A DNA stretch of 64,000 nucleotides from Microplitis mediator (lineage: Eukaryota > Arthropoda > Insecta > Hymenoptera > Braconidae), in the NCBI RefSeq assembly GCF_029852145.1, contig NC_079972.1:4165795-4229794 (forward strand), read 5' to 3'. Of the stretch, positions 31,424 through 42,688 are shown in pieces. Under the pieces are notes generated by a model, which saw only the letters and a list, made by a program, of their open reading frames with translations, was not told where the DNA came from and made no database searches. Numbering within the stretch: position 1 is the first letter of the stretch; every line of letters starts with the position of its first letter. The position numbers and the translations under genes were made by a program.

Positions 31424-32227
31424 CTAATTTTCGTCCAAAGAAGTAGACGAGTCTTCACCATCCGAATAAAAAAATATTCTAGCTGATGATGGCGGTTGTG
31501 GTGATGGTGTTGAAGGCGGCGATGGTGGTAATGGTGGTGATGGCGGTGGTGATAAATCATCATTGTCGGAGTCCGTTAATAATACCGTTGAGGCCAGCGA
31601 TGGTGTTGGTGAACCTCCCCCTCTCCGTTGTTGTGGTTGTTGTTGTTGGAATCTGTCGTGGCAACAACAACGATTATCACAACCCTTTGAGCGCAATTGA
31701 TGTTCACTGATAGTACGTAGCCGTCGTCTGAGATCAATGTCCTGCTGTTCCTCAATTTGTCGCTGTTCATCTTCTGGTCGCTGTTCGTCAATTTGTCACC
31801 GTTCATCTTCTGGTCGCTGTTCGTCAATTTGTCGTTGTTCATCAATTTGTCGTTGTGCTTCTACTACTACTACTTGTTGATGTTGTTGCTGTTGATAAGT
31901 GTCGATGTCATCACCGATCCATGTAAAAATTGACGCCACGGACGTTTCCAAAAGAATTCGCAATTCCCGGCTCGAGCTTGGCACTCTAAGTACCCATTCT
32001 TGCCGGGAATCATCAACCACCAATTCCGTTGATATACCCTATAGTAATATGATGGGGCCATCTCTTATTAATTCGCCACCACACAAAATCTGCGTAACCT
32101 GTCTCCGCACATCACCAGCTAGGAGATATTCATCCTCGTATCTTTGGTACACTCTTAATGGAATGACCATCAGGTAATGCAATCGGTTTTCAATGTACCT
32201 CAATTCATCGTTTAGTTCCCGATTCAT
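31424..32227 (-). pseudogene. Acidic, Gln/Pro-rich Polinton protein of unknown function, two nonsense codons
   Basis: One minus-strand frame runs from ATG at about 32227 to 31424. It begins MNRELNDELRYIENRLHYL with a globular-looking N-terminus. A QIDEQRPEDE repeat array follows (about 31870-31760), then a Cys/Gln-rich stretch and a Pro/Ser-rich acidic tail (DSDNDDLSPPPSPPLPPSP). In-frame stops are TAG at 32039-32041 and TGA at 31796-31798. The TGA lies inside the repeat array where other units have CGA, a simple CpG transition. I do not recognise the family; the low-complexity tail suggests a disordered regulatory or tegument-like protein. Confidence 0.5.
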
Positions 32228-32429
32228 TTTCCTTCGAAGAAAAAAAAACAAAAATTCGATTATTTTTTCTATCTTTTTAAGTATAGAATTAATTATGCAA
32301 AACATAGAAAAATTATTCAACATAACTAGTAAGAATAAATCACAAAAGTATTTTACTTATTTAAAAAAAAAAAAATTTAATTTTCTTCTACGTAATTATG
32401 TCAAAATAAAAAACTTATTCATAAAGTAT

Positions 32430-34139
32430 TAAAGCAAAAAAAAGTTTTTAAAAAATTACTTTTCTAGACAGATAATTAATTATGTACACAAAAAAATTTT
32501 TTTTTTTTAAGCATATACAAAAAAAAGAAAAAAGAAAAAATCTTATTTTTATTGATATCAAATAATTTTTTGAAAAATTAATTTTTAGACATAATTAATT
32601 GTATAAAAAATTTTTTTTCACATAAATCAGTAAAAATAATTATAAAGTATTTATCAATATAAAAGAAATTTTATTAAAGTGAATTATTCTTCTAATTATG
32701 TAAAGAAAACATTAATTTTCCATCTAATTATTCTAATATTTAAACATAATAATTTTAAAAAAAATAAAAAAACATGTTTAATTATCAATATGAAAAAAAT
32801 AATTTTTTTAATTACTTACTTTGTTTTAAAATGATAATCTTATAGGATTTTAATTGATTTTTTAATCAAAAATTCGAAAAAATGTTCACAAAAGAAAGAA
32901 AACTTGTCACGTTATTATTTGATATACGCACTTAGCACCCTTTGTCTGTGGTGACAGGTTCTTACAAGAAACTACCCCACCACTTTTCTAAAATCTTATA
33001 ACGAAGGCAAAAACAAATTAAAGGGCCAATCAGAAAAAAAATTGATTTTTCTTGACCAATCACAGAAAATTTACATATCTTTTATTGTTGGTCACTATGA
33101 GCACGTGGGTAACAAACCCACGCTGGTTTGTTTACATTTTTAAAGAAATTGATTTAAACGATGTTTAACAAAAATAATATGAAAATATCAATTAATATCA
33201 TAGTGTATGATCGTAATCATTATTTTTTTATTCATAAATTGATTAAAAATGAATAAATTCTATCTTAGAAAAAAATTTGCGCGCGTAAGTTTAGACAAAT
33301 AAAATAACGCCATCTATGAGTAAAAAATGTAACCAACATTGTATTCGAATTATCGGCTATAAAATCCCAGCCGTTTGAAATTCATCGATATTTATTGAAA
33401 TACATCGATATTTATTTAAATAAATTAAAATATAAATTATAATTACCTGTTTTTTAAAAGATAAAACACTAAAGTGAAAATCAATGTATCTAATCATTAG
33501 TTGTGGTACAATCAAACTTCGTAAAAAATGTACTCTGGTAGTCAGCAAGTTAGCATAAATGACTGAAAATGACCGTAAGTTGTCGTTAAATTGTCATCAA
33601 CTTATTACACTCAGCATGGTTGCAACATTATGTTGATGACAACTTATCATCAATTATAATAATAATTAATTATAAAATGTAAACAATTATTTTCTAGGTT
33701 ATAAAAATGTAAACAATGATTTAATATCTTTTAAAAATAATAATTGTTAGAAAAAAAAGTTGAATTGCATCAAATTAAATTTTATTAATTATTTTCAAAT
33801 AGCAATTTTCCAAAAATGCAAGTAATTATTTTTTTCAAGCGCGGGAAATTCAAAATCGATACATCCAATCGTTACAGGTGGCGGTAAATTCAATCAACTT
33901 GTTGTCATCAAAATGTGACAACAAGTTATTTCAGTGGGTAGATGTCAACTTATCATCAGTTTTGACTATCAGAATGCATGTAAATTATTTGATAATTCAA
34001 TTAATAAGTAATTATAAAAAGTTAAACTATTTTCTAGGTCATAAAAATGTAAACAATTACTTAATATCTTTAAAAATAAAAAGAAAAGGGGGAAAAAATA
34101 GAGAAAAAAATAGAGTAACATCAAGTTCAATTTTATTAA
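32430..34139. other. AT-rich intergenic stretch with a decayed duplicate of the neighbouring gene's 3' end
   Basis: No intact gene. The block 33640-33870 repeats, imperfectly, the block about 33990-34280. Both contain TTTTCTAGGT-ATAAAAATGTAAAC, then an ATTTTATTAATTA and CAAGTAATTATT region, and GCGGGAA-TT-AAAATC. The second block includes the 3' end of the exonuclease-like gene, so the first is a remnant of a tandem duplicate. Confidence 0.5.
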
Positions 34140-34637
34140 TTACTTAAAAATCCAATTTTTTAAAATTATTATATTTTCCAGAGCACACAAGTAATTATTG
34201 TTGTTCATTTTACAGTGATATTCACAAAAATTATTGTTCAATAATTTTATATTTTTCAACGCGGGAACTTTAAAATCATCTAAATCAATTACAATTTTTT
34301 CGCTTCCAATCAAATCTTCGATCCATAATTTTTTCTCAAAACCTTTTACATAAATATATTTGTAATTATAAGTGACATGTTCAATTGTTTCTTTTAGCTT
34401 TAAATATTGCGTTTTTTCAGCATCCCAGGTGATTCTATGATGATTATATGTTACCCAGGTATTTAAGCGTTGACACTGATTTGATAATAATGTCCAATCA
34501 CAAGGTGGTTTGAATAACGTACATGACATTTCTTCAACACCATCAATTTTATGCTGGACCGTAATCGAAGCAAGCTCTTTTACAATAAACTGATTATTTG
34601 AGCCTTTAAACCCTTGCACATCTATTATCATCTCCAT
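34140..34637 (-). CDS. Exonuclease-like Polinton accessory protein (copy C)
   Basis: About 165-aa protein. It starts MEMIIDVQGFKGSNNQFIVK, continues KELASITVQH, FKPPCDW, HHRITW, YVKGFEKKLWIEDLI and IDLDDFKVP, and ends with EYHCKM...CALENIIILKNW. It is the clearest member of the family in this window and matches the conserved Asp-x-x-Gly-Phe, Lys-Glu, His-x-Ile-x-Trp, Lys-Gly-x-x-Lys and Cys/His pattern. The frame is intact. The ATG at 34637 is preferred because the conserved strand begins there. It is divergent from PolB, sharing the repeat-rich control region. Confidence 0.6.
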   Translation of the reverse strand: MEMIIDVQGFKGSNNQFIVKELASITVQHKIDGVEEMSCTLFKPPCDWTLLSNQCQRLNTWVTYNHHRITWDAEKTQYLKLKETIEHVTYNYKYIYVKGFEKKLWIEDLIGSEKIVIDLDDFKVPALKNIKLLNNNFCEYHCKMNNNNYLCALENIIILKNWIFK

Positions 34638-34764
34638 TTTGATAGCTCGTATCTCGACAACAGACAATGAATTACTGAATAATTAAAAATCCAGCACAGC
34701 TATTTGTTATCATCCCCCACCACACAATTTTTTAATCAATAATATTTTAATTCCATTGGTTAAT

Positions 34765-35055
34765 TTAAAAACTGCGCAGTAGAAAGTTCGAGAAAATTTA
34801 TTTTTAGACTGATGACTCATCCATAAGCAGGAAAAAACTTGTTTTCTTTGTTTGATTCTGAAACTGCGCAGTAGAAAGTTCCAGAAAATTTATTTTTAGA
34901 CTGATGACGTATTCATGTGCAGAAAAAAACTTGTTTTCTTTGTTTGATTTTATAACTGCGTAGTAGAAAGTTCCAGAAGATCTATTTTTAGACTGATGAC
35001 TCATGCACGTGCAGGAATAAACTTGTTTTCTTTGTTTAATTTTCTAACTGCGTAG
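34765..35055. repeat. Three tandem 92-bp repeats in a bidirectional control region
   Basis: Each unit reads AACTGCGCAGTAGAAAGTTC, an A/T stretch, then GACTGATGACTCATNCA and AAACTTGTTTTCTTTGTTTGA. Two units carry TGACTCA, a consensus AP-1 site; the middle one has TGACGTAT, which is CRE-like. A fourth, partial unit starts at about 35046. They lie between the divergent exonuclease-like and PolB genes, so they look like an enhancer array. Confidence 0.75.
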
Positions 35056-35250
35056 TAGGTGACGTCATACTATTTGTCGCGCCATCTGGTGTTTTAGGTT
35101 ATGTTGACACGTTATTCTAGGGGATTCCACTACTTTTTGCTTGGTTATGTTGGTACTTTTTGGGGCGACATCTATTTTTACTGCGTCATTTATGACGTCA
35201 CAGGTTGTTCTAGAACTTTCTACTGCGCAGTTGATGAGTCGCGCCCCACC

Positions 35251-35258
35251 TATAAAAG
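35251..35258 (+). promoter_or_regulatory. TATA box of PolB (Polinton 2)
   Basis: TATAAAAG at 35251-35258 lies about 380 bp upstream of the PolB ATG and just downstream of the AP-1-bearing repeats. The expected start of transcription is near 35282. Confidence 0.6.
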
Positions 35259-35450
35259 CAACGCGCGATAGCATACTCCACAAAAAAGAAGTGCGAGTCT
35301 CTGAATGAAGTACGGATCTCTGCTCAAATATTCTCTGACGTTTACTGTGTTAAAGTTCTCTGTGAAGTTCTCTACGGTTTTTTAAATAATTTTTTACAAA
35401 AATTATAAACAATTTTTAGTTTAAGTGAAGTGTCTAGACATTATTTTTTA

Positions 35451-35592
35451 GTGCAACTGACACTTATTAGTTTTTAATTTTTGTGCAACTGACACTTATT
35501 AGTTTTTAATTTTTGTGCAACTGACACTTATTAGTTTTTAGTTTTTGTGCAACTGATACTTATTGGTTTTTGTGCAACTGACACATTTTTTT
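35451..35592 (+). repeat. Tandem repeats in the PolB leader
   Basis: Five copies of a unit with core GTGCAACTGACACTTATTAG and a T-rich linker (about 33 bp, the last ones shortened) fill the predicted 5' leader of PolB, just before the ATG at 35633. Confidence 0.85.
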
Positions 35593-35632
35593 TTTATTTA
35601 TTTGTAAACTATTGATAAAAACATTATTTAAA

Positions 35633-38600
35633 ATGGCGTGATTAGTTGATGCACTTCACGGATTGGTGAATTCTGTTGCACAATCGTACAACGATTTGCA
35701 CTTAGAGTCAGTGAATGAAGAACATTGTCAGAGGTGCTATCAGGTGTGTGTTGAGACAATTGAATACTGTAAGACTATTTTGGCAGATTCACAATCAAGT
35801 GTTCAAATTAAGAGAAGCGTTCAAGCCAGTATTGTGCATTTGTGCTGGTATGGCGATCAATTTGCTCAACTCAGCGGCCTGGCTGCAGGTGGTGATTTGA
35901 GAATGCGTCATCGACTCATCAAGTGGCAAGATCTCGATAACGCTTTCGCCAATAATATTCGAACTGGATGTGTCACAAATCTCTCTCACACCGATTTGAG
36001 AGAATTTTTAAACGATTCACAAGACTTGGTGTTTGAGAAAATCCAAGAAATGTTGGGAGATGTTGCTGGGGTGAAAATCAACGTCGAACTTGTATGCAAA
36101 TTCAGAAATGAAAAAATTAATGGCGTTGTTGATGAAACTAAATCTTTCAATACTACAAGTCGTGAAATTACACCCACAACATCTCTCGCTGATTGGTATG
36201 CTAATCATGTGTACGAGAACTTATTAAAAAAGGTTGAAGAGTTCAATCATAAGGACTCGGGGTGGAGATTACTTGAGATCCATAGCTTGGTAATCACAAT
36301 GTCCAGATATACACCTCTACAAGCTGGAGCATCTACTTTCGTCAGACTACCCAGAGACATCCAACTCAAACGCGCAGTCTTGAACATTGAGAACCACGAC
36401 GAGTACTGCTTTCTCTGGTGTGTTGTGGCGGCAACACACGAAGCTCACACTGGACATCCGGAGAGGACAACATCGCACCCTCATTACAGCAGCGTACTTC
36501 AGTATGAAGGTATAAATTTTCCAATTACCCCGAAAGATATACCGAAATTCGAAACTTTGAATAATCTTTCAATTAATGTACACGGGGTTGAGTCAGAATT
36601 TAACGGCTTCGGGAATGAAAAAAGTACCATTATACCATTGTATTTGAGTAAAAATTGTAAGCCTGATGTAAGAAAAATTCATCTTTTAATGGTGCAGGCA
36701 AACGTAAATTTAATTATGTCCAATGAAAATGATGTTAAAAATTATAAGCCTGTTTATCATTTTGCATTAATTAAAAATCTCTCGCGATTAATAAAAAGTC
36801 AAATCACGAAGTCACACTGTAAATTATATTTTTGTGATAGATGTTTAAATCACTTTAAAACAGAAATATCTTTTAATAATCACAATGATGACTCTTTCAA
36901 ATTAAATAAAGTCCGTATGAAATTTCCTACTAATGAAAACAAAATATTAAAATTTAAAAATTATCGTAATAAAGACTCGGTACCGTTTGTTGTCTACGCA
37001 GACTTAGAGTGTACACTAGAGCCTCAGGGGGATGATGAAATTCAAAAACACGCTCCACACAGCATTGCATTTTATCGTCACTGTAATTATGACAGCAATT
37101 TATCCAAATTTTAAATTAATCGATCATCTGATTGCGTAAAGTGGTTTGTAAATAAACTTGAAAATTTTGCATTTGAAGTTGAGCAGTATTTAAAAAATCC
37201 TATACCCATGAAACCACTTGACAAACAGCAACAAAAGAGTCATGATCGGTCAACTGTTTGTCATATTTGCGAAAAAACAATAGCCTCTGACAAGGAGAAA
37301 TGCTATGATCATTGCCATTTTACTGGTAACTATCGCGGACCTGCACACATCTCATGCAATTTAAATTATCCAAAATCTCACACGATACCAGTAGTATTTC
37401 ACAATTCATCTGGGTATGATTCGCATTTCTTAATTAAATCATTAGCAACAGTTTTTGAAGGTAAAGTTACATTGTTGCCAATTAATAAAGAGCGATATAT
37501 ATCATTTACAAAGACAATTGATAATATATCTGTATCTTTACGCTTTATCGATTCATTTAGATTCATGGCATCAAGTTTAGAAAAATTAGCATCTTATCTT
37601 GATGATGACAATAAAAAAATTACAAGACTTCATTACCCAGATCCGGAAAAATTTCAACTAGTCACTCGCAAGGGTGTATTCCCGTATGAATATATTACAA
37701 ACATTGATAAGCTTAATGACAAACAGTTGCCCGATCAAAATTCATTTTTTTCTAAATTATCCAATACTGGTATAACTGACGATAATTATTCATTTGCTCA
37801 ACTTGTCTGGAATAAATTTAATATCAGTACATTGGGTGAGTACTCTGATCTGTATCTGAAGGCGGATGTACTACTCTTGGCCGATGTATTTGAAAATTTC
37901 AGACATAGTTGTTTAAATAACTATAACTTAAATCCGCTGCACTACTATACAGCACCCGGATTAGCTTTCGATGCAATGCTGAAATACACCAATGTGGAAC
38001 TTGAACTGTTGACTGACCCCGAAATGGTACTTTTCATTGAGAAAGGTATACGAGGTGGAGTGTCTCAGTGTACTAATAGGCATGCGAAGGCCAACAATCG
38101 GTACATGGGTGATGAATTTGACGTTAACAAACCCGAGTCATATTTGATGTACTTCGACGTGAATAATTTGTGTGGTGCGGCAATGAGTATGCCACTACCC
38201 AAAGGCTCATTTAAGTGGGTAGATGAAAATGATTTAAATGATGTAGATAATTTTGTAAATACCAATGATACTGTAGGATATATTTTAGAAGTAGACTTGC
38301 ACTATCCTCAGGAGCTACATGAGCTACACAAAGATTTACCATTGTGTCCTGAGCACTTTTTACCACCAGGTAGCAAGTCTACTAAATTATGTACCACTCT
38401 GTTTGATAAAAATAGATATATTATTCACTATGAAAATTTAAAACAATGTTTAGATTTAGGTATGAAATTAAAAAAAATTCATCGTATACTCAAATTTGAG
38501 CAATCCCCATGGCTAAAGACATACATTGACAAGAATACAGACTGTAGGAAGGCTGCCCAAAATGAGTTTGAGAAGAATTTCTTCAATCTCATGAATAACG

Positions 38601-39433
38601 CAGTCTTCGGTAAGACTATGGAGAATGTTAGGAAACACAAAGATGTTCAATTGGTTACTAGATGGTCTGGTCGATATGGTGCATCAGACCTCATTTGTAA
38701 GCCTAACTTTCATAGTCTTACCATCTTTGACAAAGACATGGTTATAGTGGAAATGAAAACAACCCAGGTATATTTTGATAAACCCATTTACACTGGGTTC
38801 GCGATTTTAGATTTATCAAAAATATTTATCTACGATTTCCACTATAACTATGTCAAACAGAACTTGACAAATCAACAATCTAAGTTGATGTATACGGACA
38901 CTGACAGTTTAATTTACCACTTTACCGTACCAGACATCTACGAAATCATGAAACGTGATATTTCAAAATTCGATACCTCGGACTACCCCCCTCAAAACTC
39001 GTACAATATGCCGCTAGCAAACAAAAAGGTCCCAGGTCTGATGAAAGATGAGAATAATGGGAAAATAATGACTCATTTCAACGGACTTCGGGCCAAGCTA
39101 TGCGCTTATAAAATTTTAAATGACGATGAAACCAAAAAACGAGCAAAGGGAATCCGAGGTCCTACGTTGCGAACTATCACGTTTGATGATTTCAATAGAT
39201 GTCTTCACGATCATATTAACTTGACGAAAAAACAGTACTTAATCAAAAGTTCAAAACATGACGTGACGACAGTAGCACAGTACAAAATTGCCTTAAGCTG
39301 GACAGATGACAAACGACAACTGTTGGACAACTCAACTGACACATTGCCATGGGGATTCAAATCAAATGATGATAAAGATGAGAACGATGATGATGAAAAT
39401 GTTGTTGCTATTAAAAAAAGAAAAATTTTGTAA
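35633..39433 (+). pseudogene. polB: Protein-primed DNA polymerase B (Polinton 2), two in-frame stops
   Basis: About 1266-codon polymerase of the Polinton. The N-terminal part (residues 1-250) is typical of long Polinton PolB. Next comes ENHDEYCFLWCVVAATH, then a zinc-finger region, exonuclease I VVYADLECT (about 36990), an HNH-like CYDHCHFTG segment (about 37305), exonuclease [13 protein letters not shown], and the polymerase motifs [11 protein letters not shown] (about 38155), [12 protein letters not shown] (about 38595) and YTDTDSLIY (about 38892). Stops in the same frame: TGA at 35639-35641 (codon 3) and TAA at 37112-37114. No other frame change is needed. The start at 35633 is chosen because upstream frames close and a TATA box lies upstream. 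Confidence 0.9.
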
Positions 39434-39579
39434 AAAAAAAAAAAATTAGTTTTTTAAGTATGTAAAAAGTATGTAAAAATTAGTTTTAAGGATATGTGTG
39501 TAAATAAATAAAACATTTATATACAAATGAAAAAATTGTTTTTTATTTCATAGATATAAGTGTATTTTTAAAAGTTTAT

Positions 39580-40512
39580 TTACAGATCAGATTTTTCAAT
39601 CCAGCTGTTGTGGGAGCTATCGAAGCCGAGCCACTTGACGTACAATTTATTTCCGCGTTTTTTTATAATTTTCTCCACTAGATATACATCTGGATATTTG
39701 ACTTTGCTGAGTTCTTCTGCATAAAATCCACCTTCAATTGGCTTATCCTGATAGTCTACGAGCTTATACGTTGTTGGATTTGTTTTCTGCACAGTCTTAA
39801 TTGTAAAAATTTCAGTCGTCCAGTTGGGTGTGTAACCTTTCTCAAACACATGTTTGTACTTGCTGATTCGAACTTTGTCTCCGACTTTGAATTTATTTTT
39901 TCGCGCTTGTTGCTGAGCTTGAAGAGGTTTGTATATTTTTTTCAGCAGTTCTTTTTCATTAGCAGCAGTTACATCAGCAGGTTTCATTTTAATTGTCCGA
40001 TGTTTGGTATTATTGTAAGTATCCAATAAGTCTTCTAATATATCAATCCATTTATAGGTACCACGTGCAGAGAATTCACGCCACATTTTATTATTAAGTG
40101 TCCTGTTAAATCGTTCACATATGGATGCCTTCAAGTTGCTGAATGTCGAGTACATGTTGATGTTTTTACGTTGCATAAGTTCTTGAAATTCTTTATTATA
40201 AAATTCTTTGCCTTGGTCAACGTGCAGATTTTTCGGAACACGTCCCAGTTGAAATATAGATTTCATTGCACTAGTGACATCACTGCCACTTTTACTCTTA
40301 ATTGGTACAGCCCAAGCATACTTTGAAAAAATATCTATGACAGTTAGCAGATATTTGTTTCCTTTGTTTACTGTTGCATAAGGAATCATTTCAACTAAGT
40401 CAGCTTGCTAAGTTTCATCAAGTGCTCGTATGTCAACATGACGACGTTGATAATTCCTGCGTGCTTGTCTGTGCAGCTCATACGCTGTTACTGATTTCTT
40501 GTCCTCCTTCAT
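39580..40512 (-). pseudogene. int: Polinton integrase with chromodomain, one nonsense codon
   Basis: rve integrase. The catalytic residues are Asp in QADLVEM, Asp in HVDQGKEF and Glu in ICERFNR. The C-terminus carries FYAEELSKV, then a chromodomain (YLVEKIIKKRGNKLYVKWLG, WIEKSDL), which should guide integration to methylated histones. An in-frame TAG at 40408-40410 lies one codon before QADLVEM, where the family usually has Trp, so TGG to TAG is likely. The ATG at 40512 overlaps the end of the collagen-like gene in another frame. Confidence 0.9.
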
Positions 40513-40927
40513 TGTCAACGAAAATTCTAGCTTCCAATTCTTTTATTCGTTGTGTATTTCTACTGATTAAGTCTTTTTGTGACTTCATACGTTTTATTTT
40601 AACTTTTAGTTCTTGATTTTCTTTTTTTAATAGCGTTACAGCTGAGTCGAGTGTTACCACTTGAGAGTGTAAGTGTGAAATGATCTCTGACTGATCATTC
40701 CTCATACTATCATACATTAGAGACAACTCGCGATGTACAAGATCACGTGTAAATTTTACAGTTGCTGCATCGCTATCTTCAGCAGGTTTGCCAACATGAC
40801 ACAGTCTCTTTTTCTCAACATCGTACTGCCCATCAACAGTTACTTGAAATCCTCGTCCAGGTGGTCCTGGTGGTCCACTGATTACAGCACCAGTTGGTAG
40901 TGAACGTCCAAATATATCGATACTCAT
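40478..40927 (-). CDS. Collagen-like coiled-coil Polinton protein, possible fibre
   Basis: About 149 aa from MSIDIFGRSL. A short collagen-like GPPGPPGRG lies near residue 20, followed by VDGQYDVEKKRLCHVGKP, then an uninterrupted heptad-rich coiled coil (about residues 60-135). Proteins of this order occur in many Polintons beside the integrase. A trimeric fibre- or spike-like role is inferred by analogy with adenovirus fibres. The ATG at 40927 is chosen over upstream non-ATG codons because the conserved start begins there. The frame is intact, and its 3' end overlaps the integrase by 35 nt. Confidence 0.55.
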   Translation of the reverse strand: MSIDIFGRSLPTGAVISGPPGPPGRGFQVTVDGQYDVEKKRLCHVGKPAEDSDAATVKFTRDLVHRELSLMYDSMRNDQSEIISHLHSQVVTLDSAVTLLKKENQELKVKIKRMKSQKDLISRNTQRIKELEARIFVDNEGGQEISNSV

Positions 40928-40987
40928 TTTTGCTCTTTTCACTTCAACAGTCAGCAAGTAAATGACATAAATTTGACCCAACAGATG

Positions 40988-41836
40988 CTAATAAATAATC
41001 CCCGCTTCTCGTAGCTCTTCTATAATTGATATGATTTCATTGGTGTGACTTGGATTTCCAGCTGCTTGAGATACCATGAGTAACCGCAGACGGTCAACTA
41101 GTTCATTTGGATCATCCCAGTAGACATAATCCATACATGATTTTTTCTTTTTCGCAATCATAAAATCAAGTAATCCTTTACCTTTTGATAAGTTTGCATT
41201 TTTATCGAGAAAATCGGCAATATAATTATTATACTTGATTGTCGTGTCTTCATAAAAACTACCATCTGGTTTATAATTTGTTCTATGAGTATTTGTCATT
41301 TTAATAATTTCGAGATATTTATTTTTATCATTCTGCGTGACTTTTGAATCATCTGACGATTTTTTAAATAATAATTCCAATAAACCAGGAGTCACAGAGT
41401 AATTTTTATTTTTTATATTAATCTCATTATCGTCAAAAGTTATTTCAGAATCACCAATATAAAAATCATTAAAACGTCGACGAATACCATATCTCATGTC
41501 AATATCTTTAGCAGGAAATACTTGTGTTCCTTCCAGAGTCCCACTTCTATCTTCAGAGATAATACTATCATAATTACTGGCATCATTATTCACCGTTGAA
41601 TTATCATCTTTAAATTCTTCTTTGACTTCTTGCTTGATTTCTTGTTTGATTTTATGCTTAGACGACTCGACTAGACTCTGCAGAGGTGTAACAATAGGCT
41701 TAAACATTTCACCCATTGCCTTTTCAGCTGTGTCTTTACCCAACTTGAGCATTCTGTGCTTCCGTCGGATAGCATCACTAGCCTGAGATATCTGATGTAA
41801 GACATCTCTCTGCTTTGAAAGCTCCTCGGTCTTCAT
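40988..41836 (-). CDS. Polinton core-type protein (Polinton 2)
   Basis: 282-aa intact protein. It has an N-terminal coiled coil with basic residues (KQRDVLHQISQASDAIRRKH), then a Lys/Glu repeat (IKQEIKQEVKEEF), an aromatic block MRYGIRRRFNDFYIGDSE, a central YSVTPGLLELLFKKS motif, a Tyr/Asn-rich TNTHRTNYKPDG segment, and a C-terminal helical region with VYWDDPNELVDRLRLLM. It corresponds to 11104-11973 of element 1. Function unknown; the place between ATPase and fibre-like genes suggests a virion role. It lies in a minus-strand series with the ATPase and the integrase. Confidence 0.6.
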   Translation of the reverse strand: MKTEELSKQRDVLHQISQASDAIRRKHRMLKLGKDTAEKAMGEMFKPIVTPLQSLVESSKHKIKQEIKQEVKEEFKDDNSTVNNDASNYDSIISEDRSGTLEGTQVFPAKDIDMRYGIRRRFNDFYIGDSEITFDDNEINIKNKNYSVTPGLLELLFKKSSDDSKVTQNDKNKYLEIIKMTNTHRTNYKPDGSFYEDTTIKYNNYIADFLDKNANLSKGKGLLDFMIAKKKKSCMDYVYWDDPNELVDRLRLLMVSQAAGNPSHTNEIISIIEELREAGIIY

Positions 41837-41888
41837 GTTGATGGGTTAAAGTTCACTTAATCTCTGATGACTATTTATCAAGTACAAC

Positions 41889-42597
41889 TTAATTTATACT
41901 AATAAAACAGTCAAATCCTTTTCTATATCTGCCACTATTTAGTTCACTGTCTTTGTCAATCACGACAAAACCATATTTACCATCGACATCATTCCAACAT
42001 GCTGAATACAAGTCTTTGAATAAATTGTATGACATGTCAGTATTTACATGATCATCATACACATGCTTCAAGTTCATTTCATCTTGTCGAAAGAGAACTA
42101 TAAAATTTGCATTGTCACGTATCAAATGTTTAGGGATACGTGTATAAGTCTGACAGAGATAAAAACTGTCAACATCTTTATGTCGACCCATACAAAAGTA
42201 AGCTCGGATATGATCTTGTTTTTCACAAGCGACATCATCAAATATCATCAATGAGTTTGGTTTTGCATCTTCCGGTTTCAGTACTTCTTCGTGCTCGTTG
42301 AATGTAAAAAATCCAATACCTTCTATTGGTTTAAGTAGTGATTCTAAAAATTTGTATTTTGGCTGATTTAGAGATTTTGAGTAGAGATAAATAAATATCA
42401 AATCTCAAGCCATTGGGGTGTATGATGAGTGAGAGCAGAGCATTTGTTTTTCCACAATTTGATGGACCACAAAATATAGCGCGTACACTGTTCGGCAATA
42501 AAGCGCCGTGTCTCTTAACTTTTTTCACTCCGGTACCTTGAACAATTTGATCAAAGTTTATTACTGGTAACTTGGCTGCTTGACTTTTAAACTCCAT
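41889..42597 (-). pseudogene. Genome-packaging ATPase (Polinton 2), frameshifted
   Basis: Packaging ATPase. The first part (42597-about 42400) contains INFDQIVQGTGVKKVKRHG and Walker A GPSNCGKTNALL. The second, in another frame (about 42400-41889), has YLYSKSLNQPKYKFLE, Walker B SLMIFDDVACE, the GRHKDVDSFYLCQTYTRIP block and a conserved C-terminus. The frames meet at about 42395-42405 in an AT-rich string, so one small indel breaks the gene. It is divergent from the PLA2-bearing gene with about 90 bp between them. Confidence 0.88.
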
Positions 42598-42688
42598 GTT
42601 GTCTGTTTGCGATCACAACAACAACTCACTCAGCGAGCTATAAGTACCAGGTTTTATATCATTTTAAGTCAGTCATGATGCTGCTACT
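42598..42688. promoter_or_regulatory. Compact bidirectional promoter between ATPase and PLA2-bearing genes
   Basis: The 91-bp gap between divergent ATGs contains CTATAAGT (about 42640), TTTATATC (about 42653) and TCAGTCA (about 42669), so TATA-like and initiator-like signals exist for the plus strand. The reverse strand has ACTTATAG. The exact assignment is uncertain. Confidence 0.35.

Noticed and set aside
31486..31710. Val/Met-rich plus-strand frame
   Set aside because: Antisense shadow of the Pro/Ser-rich acidic tail encoded on the minus strand.
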